The translations under genes and the position numbers were made by a program. 64,000 nt of DNA from Rubellimicrobium roseum (GTDB lineage: Bacteria; Pseudomonadota; Alphaproteobacteria; Rhodobacterales; Rhodobacteraceae). The stretch lies in assembly GCF_006152145.1 (NCBI RefSeq), contig NZ_VDFV01000001.1:434001-498000 (forward strand). Direction: 5' to 3'. Under the pieces are notes generated by a model that ran no database searches, was not told the origin of the DNA, and worked only from the letters and a program-made list of their open reading frames with translations. This document shows, piece by piece, positions 16,536-24,573 of this stretch (position 1 is its first letter; the number at the start of each line of letters is the position of its first letter).

Positions 16536-17870
16536 ATGCAGACCTTCTTCACGCCCGAGCAGCTGGCCGACCCGGGGACCGCCGAGGCCAACAAGATCCT
16601 GCGGACCTGCGTCCATTGCGGGTTCTGCACGGCCACCTGCCCCACCTATCAGGTGCTGGGGGACGAACTGGATAGCCCCCGCGGCCGCATCTACCTCATG
16701 AAGGAGATGCTGGAATCGGGGCGCGACCCCGATCCGGCGACGGTCAAGCACATCGACCGCTGCCTGTCCTGCCTCGCCTGCATGACGACCTGCCCCTCGG
16801 GCGTGCATTACCGGCATCTCGTGGACCACGCGCGGGCCTATATCGAGGCGCGCTACCGGCGGCCCCTGTCGGACCGGCTGCTGCGGCGGGTGCTGGCCTT
16901 CGTGCTCCCCTCCCCCACCCGGTTCCGGCTGGCGCTTCTGGGGGCCAAGGTCGTGCGCCCCTTCGCGGGCCTCCTTCCCGACGCGCGGCTGCGGGCGATG
17001 GTGCGGATGGCGCCACGGCAGATCCCCCCGGTCAGCCGGGCCGAGGACCCGCAGACCCATCCGGCGCGGGGCGAGAAGCGGCTGCGCGTGGGGTTGCTCA
17101 CGGGCTGCGCGCAGCGGGCGCTCAATCCGGGGATCAACGAGGCGGCGATCCGGCTGATGCAGCGGATGGGGGCCGAGATCGTCATCCCGCGCGGCCAGGG
17201 CTGCTGCGGGGCGCTGACGCACCACATGGGGCAGGAGGACGACGCGAAGGCCAAGGCCCGCGCCAACGTCCGCGCCTTTGCGGCCGAGCACGCGCGGGAG
17301 CCGCTGGACGCCATCTTCGTCACCGCCTCGGGCTGCGGGACCACGGTCAAGGACTGGGGGCACCTGCTGGCCGAGACGCCAGACGCGGAGGCCGCGCAGG
17401 CGATGGCGGCGCTCGCGCGCGACGTGACCGAGGTGCTGGCGCGGCTCGACCTGCCGGAGCTGCCCGACCAGGGACTCCGCGTGGCCTATCATTCGGCCTG
17501 CTCGCTCCAGCACGGGCAGCGGGTGAAGGTGGAGCCCATCGGGCTGTTGAAGCGCGCGGGCTTCACGGTGGCGCAGCCGCGCGATTTGCATCTCTGCTGC
17601 GGGTCGGCGGGGACCTACAACATCCTGCAGCCTGCAATCGCAGGGGAATTGGGACAGCGCAAGGCCGCCACGCTGGAGGCCGTGAAGCCCGACGTGATCG
17701 CCGCCGGCAACATCGGCTGCCTCATGCAGATCGGCGGGAAAACCAATGTGCCCGTTTTGCATACGGTCGAGCTGCTGGATTGGGCCTATGGGGGTCCCCG
17801 TCCCGCAACACTCGACAGAAATGTGACAGTGGAGGGAACCGGCCCTAGTTTGGCCCAGAATGCTGCGTAA
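16536..17870 (+). CDS. glcF: Glycolate oxidase iron-sulfur subunit GlcF
   Basis: The 444-residue protein has two 4Fe-4S motifs, CVHCGFCTATCP (about residues 26-37) and CLSCLACMTTCP (about 76-87). Two CCG domains follow, with GCCGALTHHMGQ and LCCGSAGTYN, and the chain ends in a VLHTVELLDWA segment. This is the electron-transfer subunit that passes electrons from GlcDE towards quinones at the membrane. The gene is complete and of normal length. It is the last of the glcDEF set; the next gene begins 32 bases downstream and has an unrelated function. Confidence 0.94.
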   Translation: MQTFFTPEQLADPGTAEANKILRTCVHCGFCTATCPTYQVLGDELDSPRGRIYLMKEMLESGRDPDPATVKHIDRCLSCLACMTTCPSGVHYRHLVDHARAYIEARYRRPLSDRLLRRVLAFVLPSPTRFRLALLGAKVVRPFAGLLPDARLRAMVRMAPRQIPPVSRAEDPQTHPARGEKRLRVGLLTGCAQRALNPGINEAAIRLMQRMGAEIVIPRGQGCCGALTHHMGQEDDAKAKARANVRAFAAEHAREPLDAIFVTASGCGTTVKDWGHLLAETPDAEAAQAMAALARDVTEVLARLDLPELPDQGLRVAYHSACSLQHGQRVKVEPIGLLKRAGFTVAQPRDLHLCCGSAGTYNILQPAIAGELGQRKAATLEAVKPDVIAAGNIGCLMQIGGKTNVPVLHTVELLDWAYGGPRPATLDRNVTVEGTGPSLAQNAA

Positions 17871-17902
17871 GGCTCTTCGCAAGGGACAGCGGAGAGAAAC
17901 GC

Positions 17903-18709
17903 ATGCGTTGGGCAGGGGCACTGCTGGCGCTCGCGCTGGCAGTGCCGGCGGCGGCCCAGGAGACGAGGCTTCACAGCCTCTCGAACGCCTCGGAGGCGGC
18001 CCCCTGGGAGGCCGTGGGGCGGCTCGACATCGGGGGCAAGGGCTTCTGCACCGGCTCGCTGATCGCGCCCGACCTCGTGCTGACGGCGGCGCATTGCCTG
18101 TATGACAAGGCGACGCGCCAGCGGGTGGACCCCTCGCGCATCGAGTTCCGCGCGGGCTTCCGCCACGGCGAGTCGGCTGCGACACGGATCGCCACCCAGG
18201 CCATGCCCCACCCCGCCTACCGCTTCGACCCGCAGGCGGGTGCCGCGGAAAGCCGCAACGACCTCGCGCTCGTGCGCCTGGCCCAGCCCATCGGCGAGGC
18301 GGGCGTTATCCCCTTCGAGACCGCGCCCGAGGCGGGGCCGGGCGAAGAGGTGAGCGTCGTCTCCTACGCGCTGGGCCGGGCCGAGGCGCCGTCGCGCGAG
18401 GACGCCTGCGGCGTTCTGGGGCAGGAGCGCGGCGTCTTCGTCCTGACCTGCGACGTGGACCACGGCGCCTCGGGCGCGCCGATCTTCCGCATGGACGGAT
18501 CGATCGCGCGCATCGTGTCGGTCGTCTCCGCCAAGGGGGAACTGGACGGACAGCGGGTCGCCCTGGGCACCTCGCTGACCGAGCCGCTGGCGGAACTGCG
18601 CGCGGCCTTCGGCGCGGCGGAGCTGTCGGCCAGCACCTCGGCCCGCACCGTGGGGGTGGGCGAGCGGGCGGTGATCGGGGCGCGCTTCGTCAGCGCAGGA
18701 GGCTCTTGA
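17903..18709 (+). CDS. Secreted trypsin-like serine protease
   Basis: The 268-residue protein starts with a signal peptide (about residues 1-18, ending AVPAAAQ). It has the complete chymotrypsin-fold triad: His64 in LTAAHC, Asp120 in RNDLALVRL and Ser190 in DHGASGAPI. It should act in the periplasm or outside the cell; the substrate is unknown. GGAGAG 6-10 bases before ATG 17903 supports the start. The hexamer CTTGAA of a heat-shock-type promoter for the next gene overlaps this gene's stop codon. The C-terminal part after the protease core (about 225-268) is Ser/Ala/Val-rich and shows no second domain. Confidence 0.88.
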   Translation: MRWAGALLALALAVPAAAQETRLHSLSNASEAAPWEAVGRLDIGGKGFCTGSLIAPDLVLTAAHCLYDKATRQRVDPSRIEFRAGFRHGESAATRIATQAMPHPAYRFDPQAGAAESRNDLALVRLAQPIGEAGVIPFETAPEAGPGEEVSVVSYALGRAEAPSREDACGVLGQERGVFVLTCDVDHGASGAPIFRMDGSIARIVSVVSAKGELDGQRVALGTSLTEPLAELRAAFGAAELSASTSARTVGVGERAVIGARFVSAGGS

Positions 18710-18733
18710 AGGCCGCGCGCGGGCTTCCCAGAT
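18705..18733 (+). promoter_or_regulatory. Sigma-32 (RpoH)-type promoter for hsp20
   Basis: CTTGAA (18705-18710) and CCCAGAT (18727-18733) are separated by 16 bases. They resemble the RpoH consensus CTTGAA-N13-17-CCCCATnT. The -35 element overlaps the protease stop codon. Transcription would begin near 18740, giving a leader of about 85 bases that folds into three hairpins before the Hsp20 start. Confidence 0.65.
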
Positions 18734-18741
18734 AACGGTCA

Positions 18742-18826
18742 CCGGGGCGCCACCGCATGGGCCCCGGGCAGAAAGGCCAGTCCCCCGAAGGGGATGGCTC
18801 CACCGTTATCGCTTTCGAGGATGACC
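18742..18826 (+). promoter_or_regulatory. ROSE-type RNA thermometer in the hsp20 leader
   Basis: Three hairpins lie in a row. The first pairs CCGGGGC (18742-18748) with GCCCCGG (18761-18767). The second pairs GCCA-(G)-TCCCC (18776-18785) with GGGGATGGC (18790-18798). The third runs from 18805 to 18825 and sequesters the GAGG Shine-Dalgarno: ATC-(G bulge)-CT, loop TTCG, AGGAT, extended outward by GTT with GAC. The UCGCU box opposite AGGA with a bulged G is the signature of ROSE elements, which repress small heat-shock genes in Alphaproteobacteria at normal temperature and melt on heating. Base pairing was worked out by eye, not by folding software. Confidence 0.75.
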
Positions 18827-19294
18827 ATGCGCAGCTTTGATCTTGCCCCGCTCTATCGGGCCACCGTCGGCTTCGACCAGATCGCCGACCTGATGGACCG
18901 CCTGCTGACCCAGGATGTGTCCACGACCAACTACCCGCCCTACAACATCGAGAAGCTCGCCGACGGCGGCTGGCGCATCTCGATCGCCGTGGCCGGCTTC
19001 TCCTCGGACGAGCTGTCCGCCGAGGTCCGCGAGAACGCCCTGATCGTGACCGCCCGCAAGGCGGACGACGCGGCCGAGCGCAAGTTCCTGCACCGCGGCA
19101 TCGCGACCCGCGCCTTCGAGCGCCGCTTCCATCTGGCCGACCACGTCCGCGTGACGGGCGCGAGCCATGTGGACGGCATGCTGCACATCGACCTCGTGAA
19201 GGAAGTGCCGGAGGCCCTGAAGCCCCGCCGCATCGAGATCGCGAAGGCCGTTCCGCAGGACGCCAACCTCGTCGAGGCCAAGGCCGTCAACTGA
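18827..19294 (+). CDS. ibpA: Hsp20 small heat-shock protein (IbpA-like)
   Basis: The 155-residue alpha-crystallin-type chaperone begins MRSFDLAPLYR, the typical IbpA N-terminus. The alpha-crystallin domain (about residues 35-130) includes YNIEKLADGGWRISIAVAGF, ENALIVTARK and GIATRAFERRFHLADHV, and ends in DGMLHIDLVKEVPE. It binds unfolding proteins during heat stress as an ATP-independent holdase. Of three in-frame ATGs (18794, 18821, 18827) the last has a usable Shine-Dalgarno (GAGG, 6 bases away) and matches the family start; the other two lie inside leader hairpins. Control is likely double: an RpoH-type promoter and a ROSE thermometer. A strong terminator follows. Confidence 0.93.
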   Translation: MRSFDLAPLYRATVGFDQIADLMDRLLTQDVSTTNYPPYNIEKLADGGWRISIAVAGFSSDELSAEVRENALIVTARKADDAAERKFLHRGIATRAFERRFHLADHVRVTGASHVDGMLHIDLVKEVPEALKPRRIEIAKAVPQDANLVEAKAVN

Positions 19295-19320
19295 GCCCGA
19301 GGGCATCGGTACGTTCATGG

Positions 19321-19351
19321 GGGCGCGGACCAGGGGGTCCGCGCCCTTTTT
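19321..19351 (+). terminator. Rho-independent terminator after hsp20
   Basis: GGGCGCGGACC (19321-19331), loop AGGG and GGTCCGCGCCC (19336-19346) form an 11-bp perfect stem, followed by TTTTT. This is a textbook intrinsic terminator 26 bases after the hsp20 stop. Confidence 0.9.
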
Positions 19352-19360
19352 CGTGCGCGG

Positions 19361-19627
19361 TCAGTCGTCGGGGTCGCGCGCGACGATGGCGAGCGAGTCG
19401 TCGAGGCGGAGGTCGTAGTCCTGGCCGTCGGCGGCCACCGCGTCCTCGACCTCCCACAGCCCGTCGTCGAGTTCGATGTCGTCCCAGGCCGTGAAGCCCT
19501 CGGCCTGGAGGGCGGCCTCGATGCGCGCGCGCTCCTCGTCGGTGGGGTCGCGGTCGTCCTCCTGCGCCAGCGCGGCGGCGGGAAGGAGAATCAGGGCGGC
19601 GAGGAGGCCGAGGCGGGGACGCGGCAT
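19361..19627 (-). CDS. Small secreted PepSY-like protein
   Basis: The 88-residue protein has a signal peptide (MPRPRLGLLAALILLPAAALA) and an acidic mature part of about 65 residues. The pattern DEERARIEAALQAEGF, WDDIELDDGLWEVEDAVAADG and YDLRLD matches the small PepSY-type fold seen in periplasmic or metal-linked modulators. A role cannot be assigned. The open frame extends upstream, but ATG 19627 follows AAGGAA at good spacing and starts exactly at the signal peptide. It converges with hsp20 and stops 10 bases beyond that gene's terminator. Mature residues are strongly Asp/Glu-rich. Confidence 0.75.
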   Translation of the reverse strand: MPRPRLGLLAALILLPAAALAQEDDRDPTDEERARIEAALQAEGFTAWDDIELDDGLWEVEDAVAADGQDYDLRLDDSLAIVARDPDD

Positions 19628-19823
19628 GGGTCGTTCCTTTCTGCGATCCTGTCGGGGGCGCAACGTCCCCTTCCTGGGCGGGTTCCAGCCGTCCGGGCGC
19701 GCCGGGCCGGGGAACTCAGAAGTCCGTTCCACATTGAGAAGGCATCCGTCGTCGCCCCCGGGGCGGCGCCGGAGGCGAGCGTTTGCGCGGCCGTCGGGCC
19801 GACATCAACAGCGGGAGACGGGC

Positions 19824-20075
19824 ATGAGCTTCATCGGGACCCTCATCATCGGACTGATCGCCGGCGCGATCGCCAAGCTGCTCCTGCCAGGGCGGCAGGG
19901 CGGCGGCATCATCGTGACGATGCTTCTGGGGGTCGTGGGCGCCTTTGTGGCGACCTTCATCGGTCAGGCGCTGGGCTGGTACGGGCCCAACGACGGCGCG
20001 GGCCTGATCGGCTCGGTCGTGGGCGCGATCATCGTCCTGCTGGTCTGGGGCGCGCTGTCGCGCCGCCGCGCGTGA
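19824..20075 (+). CDS. GlsB/YeaQ/YmgE family stress-response membrane protein
   Basis: The 83-residue, three-helix hydrophobic protein has typical YeaQ/YmgE features: MSFIGTLIIGLIAGAIAKLL, PGRQGGGIIVTMLLGVVGAF and a C-terminal GSVVGAIIVLLVWG before the basic RRRA end. The family is known as transglycosylase-associated/GlsB and is induced by general stress in several bacteria; its molecular role is unclear. GGGAG 9 bases before ATG 19824 supports the start. It lies 70 bases before yidB on the same strand, in a group of stress and envelope genes. Confidence 0.88.
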   Translation: MSFIGTLIIGLIAGAIAKLLLPGRQGGGIIVTMLLGVVGAFVATFIGQALGWYGPNDGAGLIGSVVGAIIVLLVWGALSRRRA

Positions 20076-20144
20076 CGACCCCTTGGGCGCGGGAGCCCGC
20101 GCCCCAACCTCAACACGACACACCTCACCAACAGGAGTTTTGAC

Positions 20145-20723
20145 ATGGCTCGCAGCGGATTTCCCTCGATGACCGCCCTTCTGGGGCTTCTGGCCGTCGC
20201 CGGCTACCAGAACCGGGACAAGATCGCCGAGATGCTGAACCAGCAGCGCGGCGGGGGCGGCATGGGCGGCATGGGCGGCGGCGGCCTCGGGGGCGGCCAG
20301 ATGCGCCAGGACGGCGGCTTCGGCGGTCACTCGCACGCCCAGTCCGGCGGCATGATGGGCGGCATGGGCGGCGGCGCGGGGGGCCTCGGCGGCCTTCTGG
20401 GCGGCCTGCTGGGCGGCGCCGGCGGCGGGGCCGCGGCGGGGGGCCTGGGCGGCCTCCTGGGCGGCGGGCTGTCCGAGATGGACCAGCACTTCCGCCGTCA
20501 GGGACGCGGCGATGCGATGGATTCCTGGGTCGGCCGGGGCCAGAACCAGCAGCTTGAGCCCCACGACCTTGAGGCCGCGCTGGGCCCGGACGTGCTGGAG
20601 GACCTCCAGGAGCAGACCGGCCTGTCGCGGCAGGAGATCGTCGCGCGGCTGTCGCGCGAGCTGCCCCATGCGGTGGACCAGTACACGCCGGACGGGCGGA
20701 TTCCGGACCGGTCGATGTTCTGA
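20145..20723 (+). CDS. YidB-like DUF937 protein with Gly/Met-rich linker
   Basis: The 192-residue protein has a short N-terminal hydrophobic segment and a long low-complexity Gly/Met/Leu linker (about residues 35-110, repeated GGMGG and GGLGG units). A YidB/DUF937 C-terminal domain follows (about 115-190) with DSWVGRGQNQQLEPHDLEAALG and QTGLSRQEIVARLSRELPHAVDQYTPDG. Function is unknown in the family. AGGAG sits a few bases before ATG 20145. The glycine linker creates the GGC-rich tandem pattern in the DNA, which is coding rather than a true repeat locus. A GC-rich hairpin follows the stop. Confidence 0.87.
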   Translation: MARSGFPSMTALLGLLAVAGYQNRDKIAEMLNQQRGGGGMGGMGGGGLGGGQMRQDGGFGGHSHAQSGGMMGGMGGGAGGLGGLLGGLLGGAGGGAAAGGLGGLLGGGLSEMDQHFRRQGRGDAMDSWVGRGQNQQLEPHDLEAALGPDVLEDLQEQTGLSRQEIVARLSRELPHAVDQYTPDGRIPDRSMF

Positions 20724-20754
20724 GGCGGGCCGCTCCGACCAATGAACGCGTGCG

Positions 20755-20782
20755 CGCGCCCCGGGCCGAGTCCCGGGGCGCG
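20755..20782 (+). terminator. GC-rich hairpin after the yidB-like gene
   Basis: CGCGCCCCGGG (20755-20765) pairs with CCCGGGGCGCG (20772-20782) in an 11-bp perfect stem with loop CCGAGT. No T-run follows, so termination may be partial. It directly precedes a candidate promoter. Confidence 0.5.
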
Positions 20783-20785
20783 TCG

Positions 20786-20815
20786 TTGACAGGACGCCCG
20801 TCCGGCGAGCCTAAT
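20786..20815 (+). promoter_or_regulatory. Sigma-70-type promoter for the alpha/beta hydrolase
   Basis: A consensus -35 TTGACA (20786-20791) is followed after 18 bases by CCTAAT (20810-20815). Transcription would start about 27 bases before the ATG, leaving room for the GGAGGAGG Shine-Dalgarno at 20833-20840. Confidence 0.5.
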
Positions 20816-20848
20816 CGGGGCCTGCGCCAATCGGAGGAGGGCCCGTCC

Positions 20849-21727
20849 ATGCTGCGTTCCGTGATCCCGCTCGTGCTGCCTGTCCTGCTGGCCGGAGCGC
20901 CAGCCCTTGCCCAGGTCGCCACCGAGGAGGACCTGACGATCCCTTCGCAGGGACAGTCCATGGTCGCCACGCTGGCCCTGCCCCCGGGCGATCCGGCCCC
21001 GGCCGTCCTGCTGTTCCACGGCTTCACCGGCACCCGCGACGAGTTGCCCATCCCCGGCACCGATGAAGGCATCCTGTCGCGCACCGCGCGGCTTCTGGCC
21101 GAAGCGGGCTATGCCAGCCTGCGCGTCGACTTCATCGGCTCGGGCGAGAGCGACGGCGACTTCGCGGACACGACCTTCGAGGGCCAGATCGCCGACGGCC
21201 TCGCGGCGCTGGAGTTCCTGCGGGCCGAGCCGCGGGTGGCTGGCGACGACATCTTCATCATTGGCTGGAGCCAGGGCGGGCTGGTCGCCTCGGCGGTGGC
21301 GGGGCGCAGCGACGCGCCGGATGCGGTGGCGCTCTGGGCGGCGGTGGCGGACCCGATGGCCACCTTCACCGCGCTGCTGGGCGAGGAGTTCGTCCAGGCT
21401 GGGCTGGCGACCGGCGACACGCCCCTGACGGTGCCCCTGCCCTGGGGCGGGGAGACGGCGCTCAAGCAAGGCTATTTCGAGCAACTCTCGCAGGTGGACC
21501 CCCAGGCCGAGATCGCCTCCTATGCCGGGCCGGTCTTCGTGGCGCAGGGCAGCGCCGATACGGTGGTGACCCCCGATTCCGCCGACCTGCTGATCGCTGC
21601 GCACGAAGGGTCCGAGGAGCTGTGGGTGCGCGACATGGACCACGCCTTCAACGCCCTGAGCGGCACGGAGACCTTGGACGAAATGGTGGCGGCCACCATC
21701 GCCTTCTTCGACGCCCACGCGGACTGA
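20849..21727 (+). CDS. Secreted alpha/beta hydrolase
   Basis: The 292-residue protein has a signal peptide (about residues 1-21, ending GAPALAQ) and a full alpha/beta-hydrolase fold. LLFHGFTGTRDE is the oxyanion region, the nucleophile is Ser in IIGWSQGG (about residue 142), Asp is in GSADTVVTPD and His in DMDHAFNA. The cap between the nucleophile and the acid is short. It probably acts on esters in the periplasm; the substrate is unknown. GGAGGAGG before ATG 20849 is a very strong ribosome site, and a TTGACA promoter lies just upstream. It converges with polA. Confidence 0.87.
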   Translation: MLRSVIPLVLPVLLAGAPALAQVATEEDLTIPSQGQSMVATLALPPGDPAPAVLLFHGFTGTRDELPIPGTDEGILSRTARLLAEAGYASLRVDFIGSGESDGDFADTTFEGQIADGLAALEFLRAEPRVAGDDIFIIGWSQGGLVASAVAGRSDAPDAVALWAAVADPMATFTALLGEEFVQAGLATGDTPLTVPLPWGGETALKQGYFEQLSQVDPQAEIASYAGPVFVAQGSADTVVTPDSADLLIAAHEGSEELWVRDMDHAFNALSGTETLDEMVAATIAFFDAHAD

Positions 21728-21745
21728 GGACGGACCCGGCCGGGG

Positions 21746-24556
21746 CTAGTGCGCCTGCGCCCAGGTCTGGCCGGTGCCCGCCTCGACCTCCAGCGGCACC
21801 GAGAGCTTCACCGCCGGGTCGGGGGCGTTCACCATCACCGCGCGGGCGCGCTGGATCAGGTCCTCCTCGGCCCCCTTCTCCACCTCGAACAGGAGTTCGT
21901 CGTGGACCTGGAGGAGCATCTTGGCCGGGAGCCCCTCGATGGCGGGTTCCATGCGGATCATGGCGCGGCGGATGATGTCGGCGGCCGTGCCCTGGATCGG
22001 CGCGTTGATCGCGGCGCGGCGGGCGAAGGCGGCGCCGGGGCCCTTGGCGTTGATCTCGGGCGTGTGGATCTTGCGGCCGAAGAGGGTCTGGACGTGGCCC
22101 GCCTCCTTGGCGCCCTTCACCACGGCGTCCATGTAGGCCTTGATGCCCGGGAACTTGACGAAGTAGGCGTCGATGAACTGCTGCGCCTGGTCCTTGGGGA
22201 TGCGGAGGTTGCGCGCGAGGCCGAAGCCCGAGATTCCGTAGATGATGCCGAAGTTGATGGCCTTGGCCCGGCGGCGCAGCTCGGAGGTCATCTGGTCCAG
22301 CGGCACGCCGAACATCTCGGACGCGGTGATGGCGTGGATGTCCTGGCCGTCGCGGAAGGCGGCCTTCATCTCGGGCAGGTCGGCCATGTGGGCGAGGAGC
22401 CGCAGCTCGATCTGCGAATAGTCGAGCGAGACGAGGATCTTGCCTTGCTCCGCGACGAAGGCCTCGCGAATGCGGCGGCCTTCCTCGGTCCTCACGGGGA
22501 TGTTCTGGAGGTTGGGGTCGGTCGAGGCGAGGCGGCCGGTGTTGGCGCCCGCGATGGAGTAGGAGGTGTGGACGCGGCCCGTGTCGGGGTTGATCGCGGT
22601 CTGGAGCGCGTCGGTGTAGGTGCTTTTCAGCTTGGAGACCTGCCGCCAGTCCAGCACCTTGCCGGGCAGCGGGTGCACGGTGGACAGGTCCTCCAGCACG
22701 TTGACGTCGGTGCCATAGGCGCCGGTCTTGCCCTTGACCCCGCCAGGCAGCTTCAGCTCGTCGAAGAGGAGTTCGCCGAGCTGCTTGGGGCTCCCGAGGT
22801 TGAAGGGGCGGCCCGCCATCTCCTGCACCTCGGCCTCCAGTTGGGCCATCTTCTGCGCGAAGGCGCCGGACATGCGCGAGAGCGTGTCGCGGTCCACCTT
22901 GACCCCCGCCATCTCCATGTGGGCCAGGACGGGAACGAGGGGGCGCTCCAGCGTCTCGTAGACGGTCGTGACCTGCACCTGATGCAGGCGGGGCCGCAGC
23001 GCGAGCCAGAGGCGCAGCGTCACGTCGGCGTCCTCGGCGGCGTAGGGGGTCGCCTTTTCGATCGTCACGCGGTCGAAGGTGACTTGGCTCTTGCCTGTGC
23101 CGATCAGTTCCTTGATCGGGATGGGGAGGTGGCCGAGGTAGCGCTCCGACAGCTCGTCCATGCCGTGGTTGTGCAGGCCGCCGTGGAGCGCGTAGCTCAG
23201 GAGCATCGTGTCGTCATGGGGGCGGATCTCGATCCCGTGGCGGGCGAGGACCTTCCAGTCGTACTTGATGTTCTGGCCGATCTTGAGGATGTCGTCGGCC
23301 TCCAGCACCGGCTTCAGCGCGTCCAGCACCTCCTGCAGCGGAAGCTGGCCCTCGGCGAGGGCGTCGCCCCCGAAGAGGTCGGCGGTGGGCGAGGACTTGT
23401 GACCCACGGGAATGTAGCAGGCGACGTTGGGCGCGGTGGCGAGGGAGATGCCCGCCAGTTCCGCCACCATCTCGTTGAGCGAGGTCGTCTCCGTGTCCAC
23501 GGCGACGCGGCCCGCCTCGTGGATGCGGGCGATCCACTGGTCCAGTTGCTCGCGCGTGCGGACGGTCTCGTAGGCGGCGCGGTCGATGGGGGGCAGGTCC
23601 GTGGCCTCGGGCGCGGCGGGGGCCTCGCGCCGCATCTGGCCCGCGTCCTCGGGAACGGCGGGGGCGTCCACGCCGAGCCGCTGGGCAACCTTCTTGGACA
23701 GCGAGCGGAACTCCATCCGGCCCAGGAAGTCGAGGATCGTGGCCGGATCGGGGTCGCGGACCTCCAGCGAATCGAGGTCGAAGTCGAGCGGCATGTCGCA
23801 GTGGAGCGTCACGAGGTCCCGCGACAGGCGCACCTGGTCGGCGAAGTCGATCAGCGTCTGGCGGCGCTTGGCCTGCTTGATCTCGGGCGCGCGGGCGAGG
23901 AGCGTGTCGAGGTCGCCATATTCCTGGATCAGTTGCGCGGCGGTCTTGGCGCCGATGCCGGGGGCGCCGGGGACGTTGTCCACCGCGTCGCCCATCAGCG
24001 CCTGCACGTCCACGACGCGTTCGGGGTAGACGCCGAACTTCTCGAACACGCCCTCGCGGTCGATGCGCTTGTTCTTCATGGGGTCGAGCATCTCGACCCC
24101 GTCGCCCACGAGTTGCATCAGGTCCTTGTCGGAGCTGACGATGGTCACGCGCCCGCCCGCGTCCCGCGCCTTGCAGGCGGCGGTGGCGATGATGTCGTCA
24201 GCCTCAAAGCCCTCGATCTCGTGGCAGGAGATGCCGAAGGCGCGCGTCGCCTCGCGCGTGAGGGGGAACTGGGGGGCCAGGTCCTCGGGCGGCGGCGGGC
24301 GGTGGGCCTTGTACTCGCCGTAGAGATCGTTGCGGAAGGATTTCGACGAGAAGTCGAAGATCACCGCGACGTGGGTCGCGGCGTCCGCGCCGGTGTTGTT
24401 CTCGATGTAGCGGAGCAGCATGTTGCAGAAGCCCGCGACCGCGCCCACGGGCAGCCCGTCCGACTTCCGCGTGAGCGGCGGGAGCGCGTGATAGGCCCGG
24501 AAGATGAAGGCCGAGCCGTCGATCAGGTGCAGGTGGCACCCCTTGCCGAACGCCAT
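21746..24556 (-). CDS. polA: DNA polymerase I
   Basis: The protein has 936 residues and all three Pol I domains. The 5'-3' exonuclease/FEN domain is about 1-290 (LHLIDGSAFIFRAYH, ALMGDAVDNVPGAPGIGAKTA). The 3'-5' exonuclease domain is about 335-540 (VAVDTETTSLNE, YAAEDADVTLRL). The polymerase domain is about 560-936: motif A LVSLDYSQIELRL, motif B RRAKAINFGIIYGISGFG, motif C QVHDELLFEVE. The proofreading acids DTE and YAAED are present. It fills gaps in repair and removes Okazaki primers. MAFGKGCHLHL is the start I recall for Rhodobacteraceae homologues. An ATG seven codons upstream (24577) overlaps the previous stop as ATGA and is a real alternative. Confidence 0.95.
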   Translation of the reverse strand: MAFGKGCHLHLIDGSAFIFRAYHALPPLTRKSDGLPVGAVAGFCNMLLRYIENNTGADAATHVAVIFDFSSKSFRNDLYGEYKAHRPPPPEDLAPQFPLTREATRAFGISCHEIEGFEADDIIATAACKARDAGGRVTIVSSDKDLMQLVGDGVEMLDPMKNKRIDREGVFEKFGVYPERVVDVQALMGDAVDNVPGAPGIGAKTAAQLIQEYGDLDTLLARAPEIKQAKRRQTLIDFADQVRLSRDLVTLHCDMPLDFDLDSLEVRDPDPATILDFLGRMEFRSLSKKVAQRLGVDAPAVPEDAGQMRREAPAAPEATDLPPIDRAAYETVRTREQLDQWIARIHEAGRVAVDTETTSLNEMVAELAGISLATAPNVACYIPVGHKSSPTADLFGGDALAEGQLPLQEVLDALKPVLEADDILKIGQNIKYDWKVLARHGIEIRPHDDTMLLSYALHGGLHNHGMDELSERYLGHLPIPIKELIGTGKSQVTFDRVTIEKATPYAAEDADVTLRLWLALRPRLHQVQVTTVYETLERPLVPVLAHMEMAGVKVDRDTLSRMSGAFAQKMAQLEAEVQEMAGRPFNLGSPKQLGELLFDELKLPGGVKGKTGAYGTDVNVLEDLSTVHPLPGKVLDWRQVSKLKSTYTDALQTAINPDTGRVHTSYSIAGANTGRLASTDPNLQNIPVRTEEGRRIREAFVAEQGKILVSLDYSQIELRLLAHMADLPEMKAAFRDGQDIHAITASEMFGVPLDQMTSELRRRAKAINFGIIYGISGFGLARNLRIPKDQAQQFIDAYFVKFPGIKAYMDAVVKGAKEAGHVQTLFGRKIHTPEINAKGPGAAFARRAAINAPIQGTAADIIRRAMIRMEPAIEGLPAKMLLQVHDELLFEVEKGAEEDLIQRARAVMVNAPDPAVKLSVPLEVEAGTGQTWAQAH

Positions 24557-24573
24557 GGACGCCCCGCCCCCCT

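Noticed and set aside
20220-20480. GGC-rich tandem repeat suggesting a repeat locus
   Set aside because: The pattern is the in-frame Gly/Met/Leu linker of the YidB-like protein and is coding.
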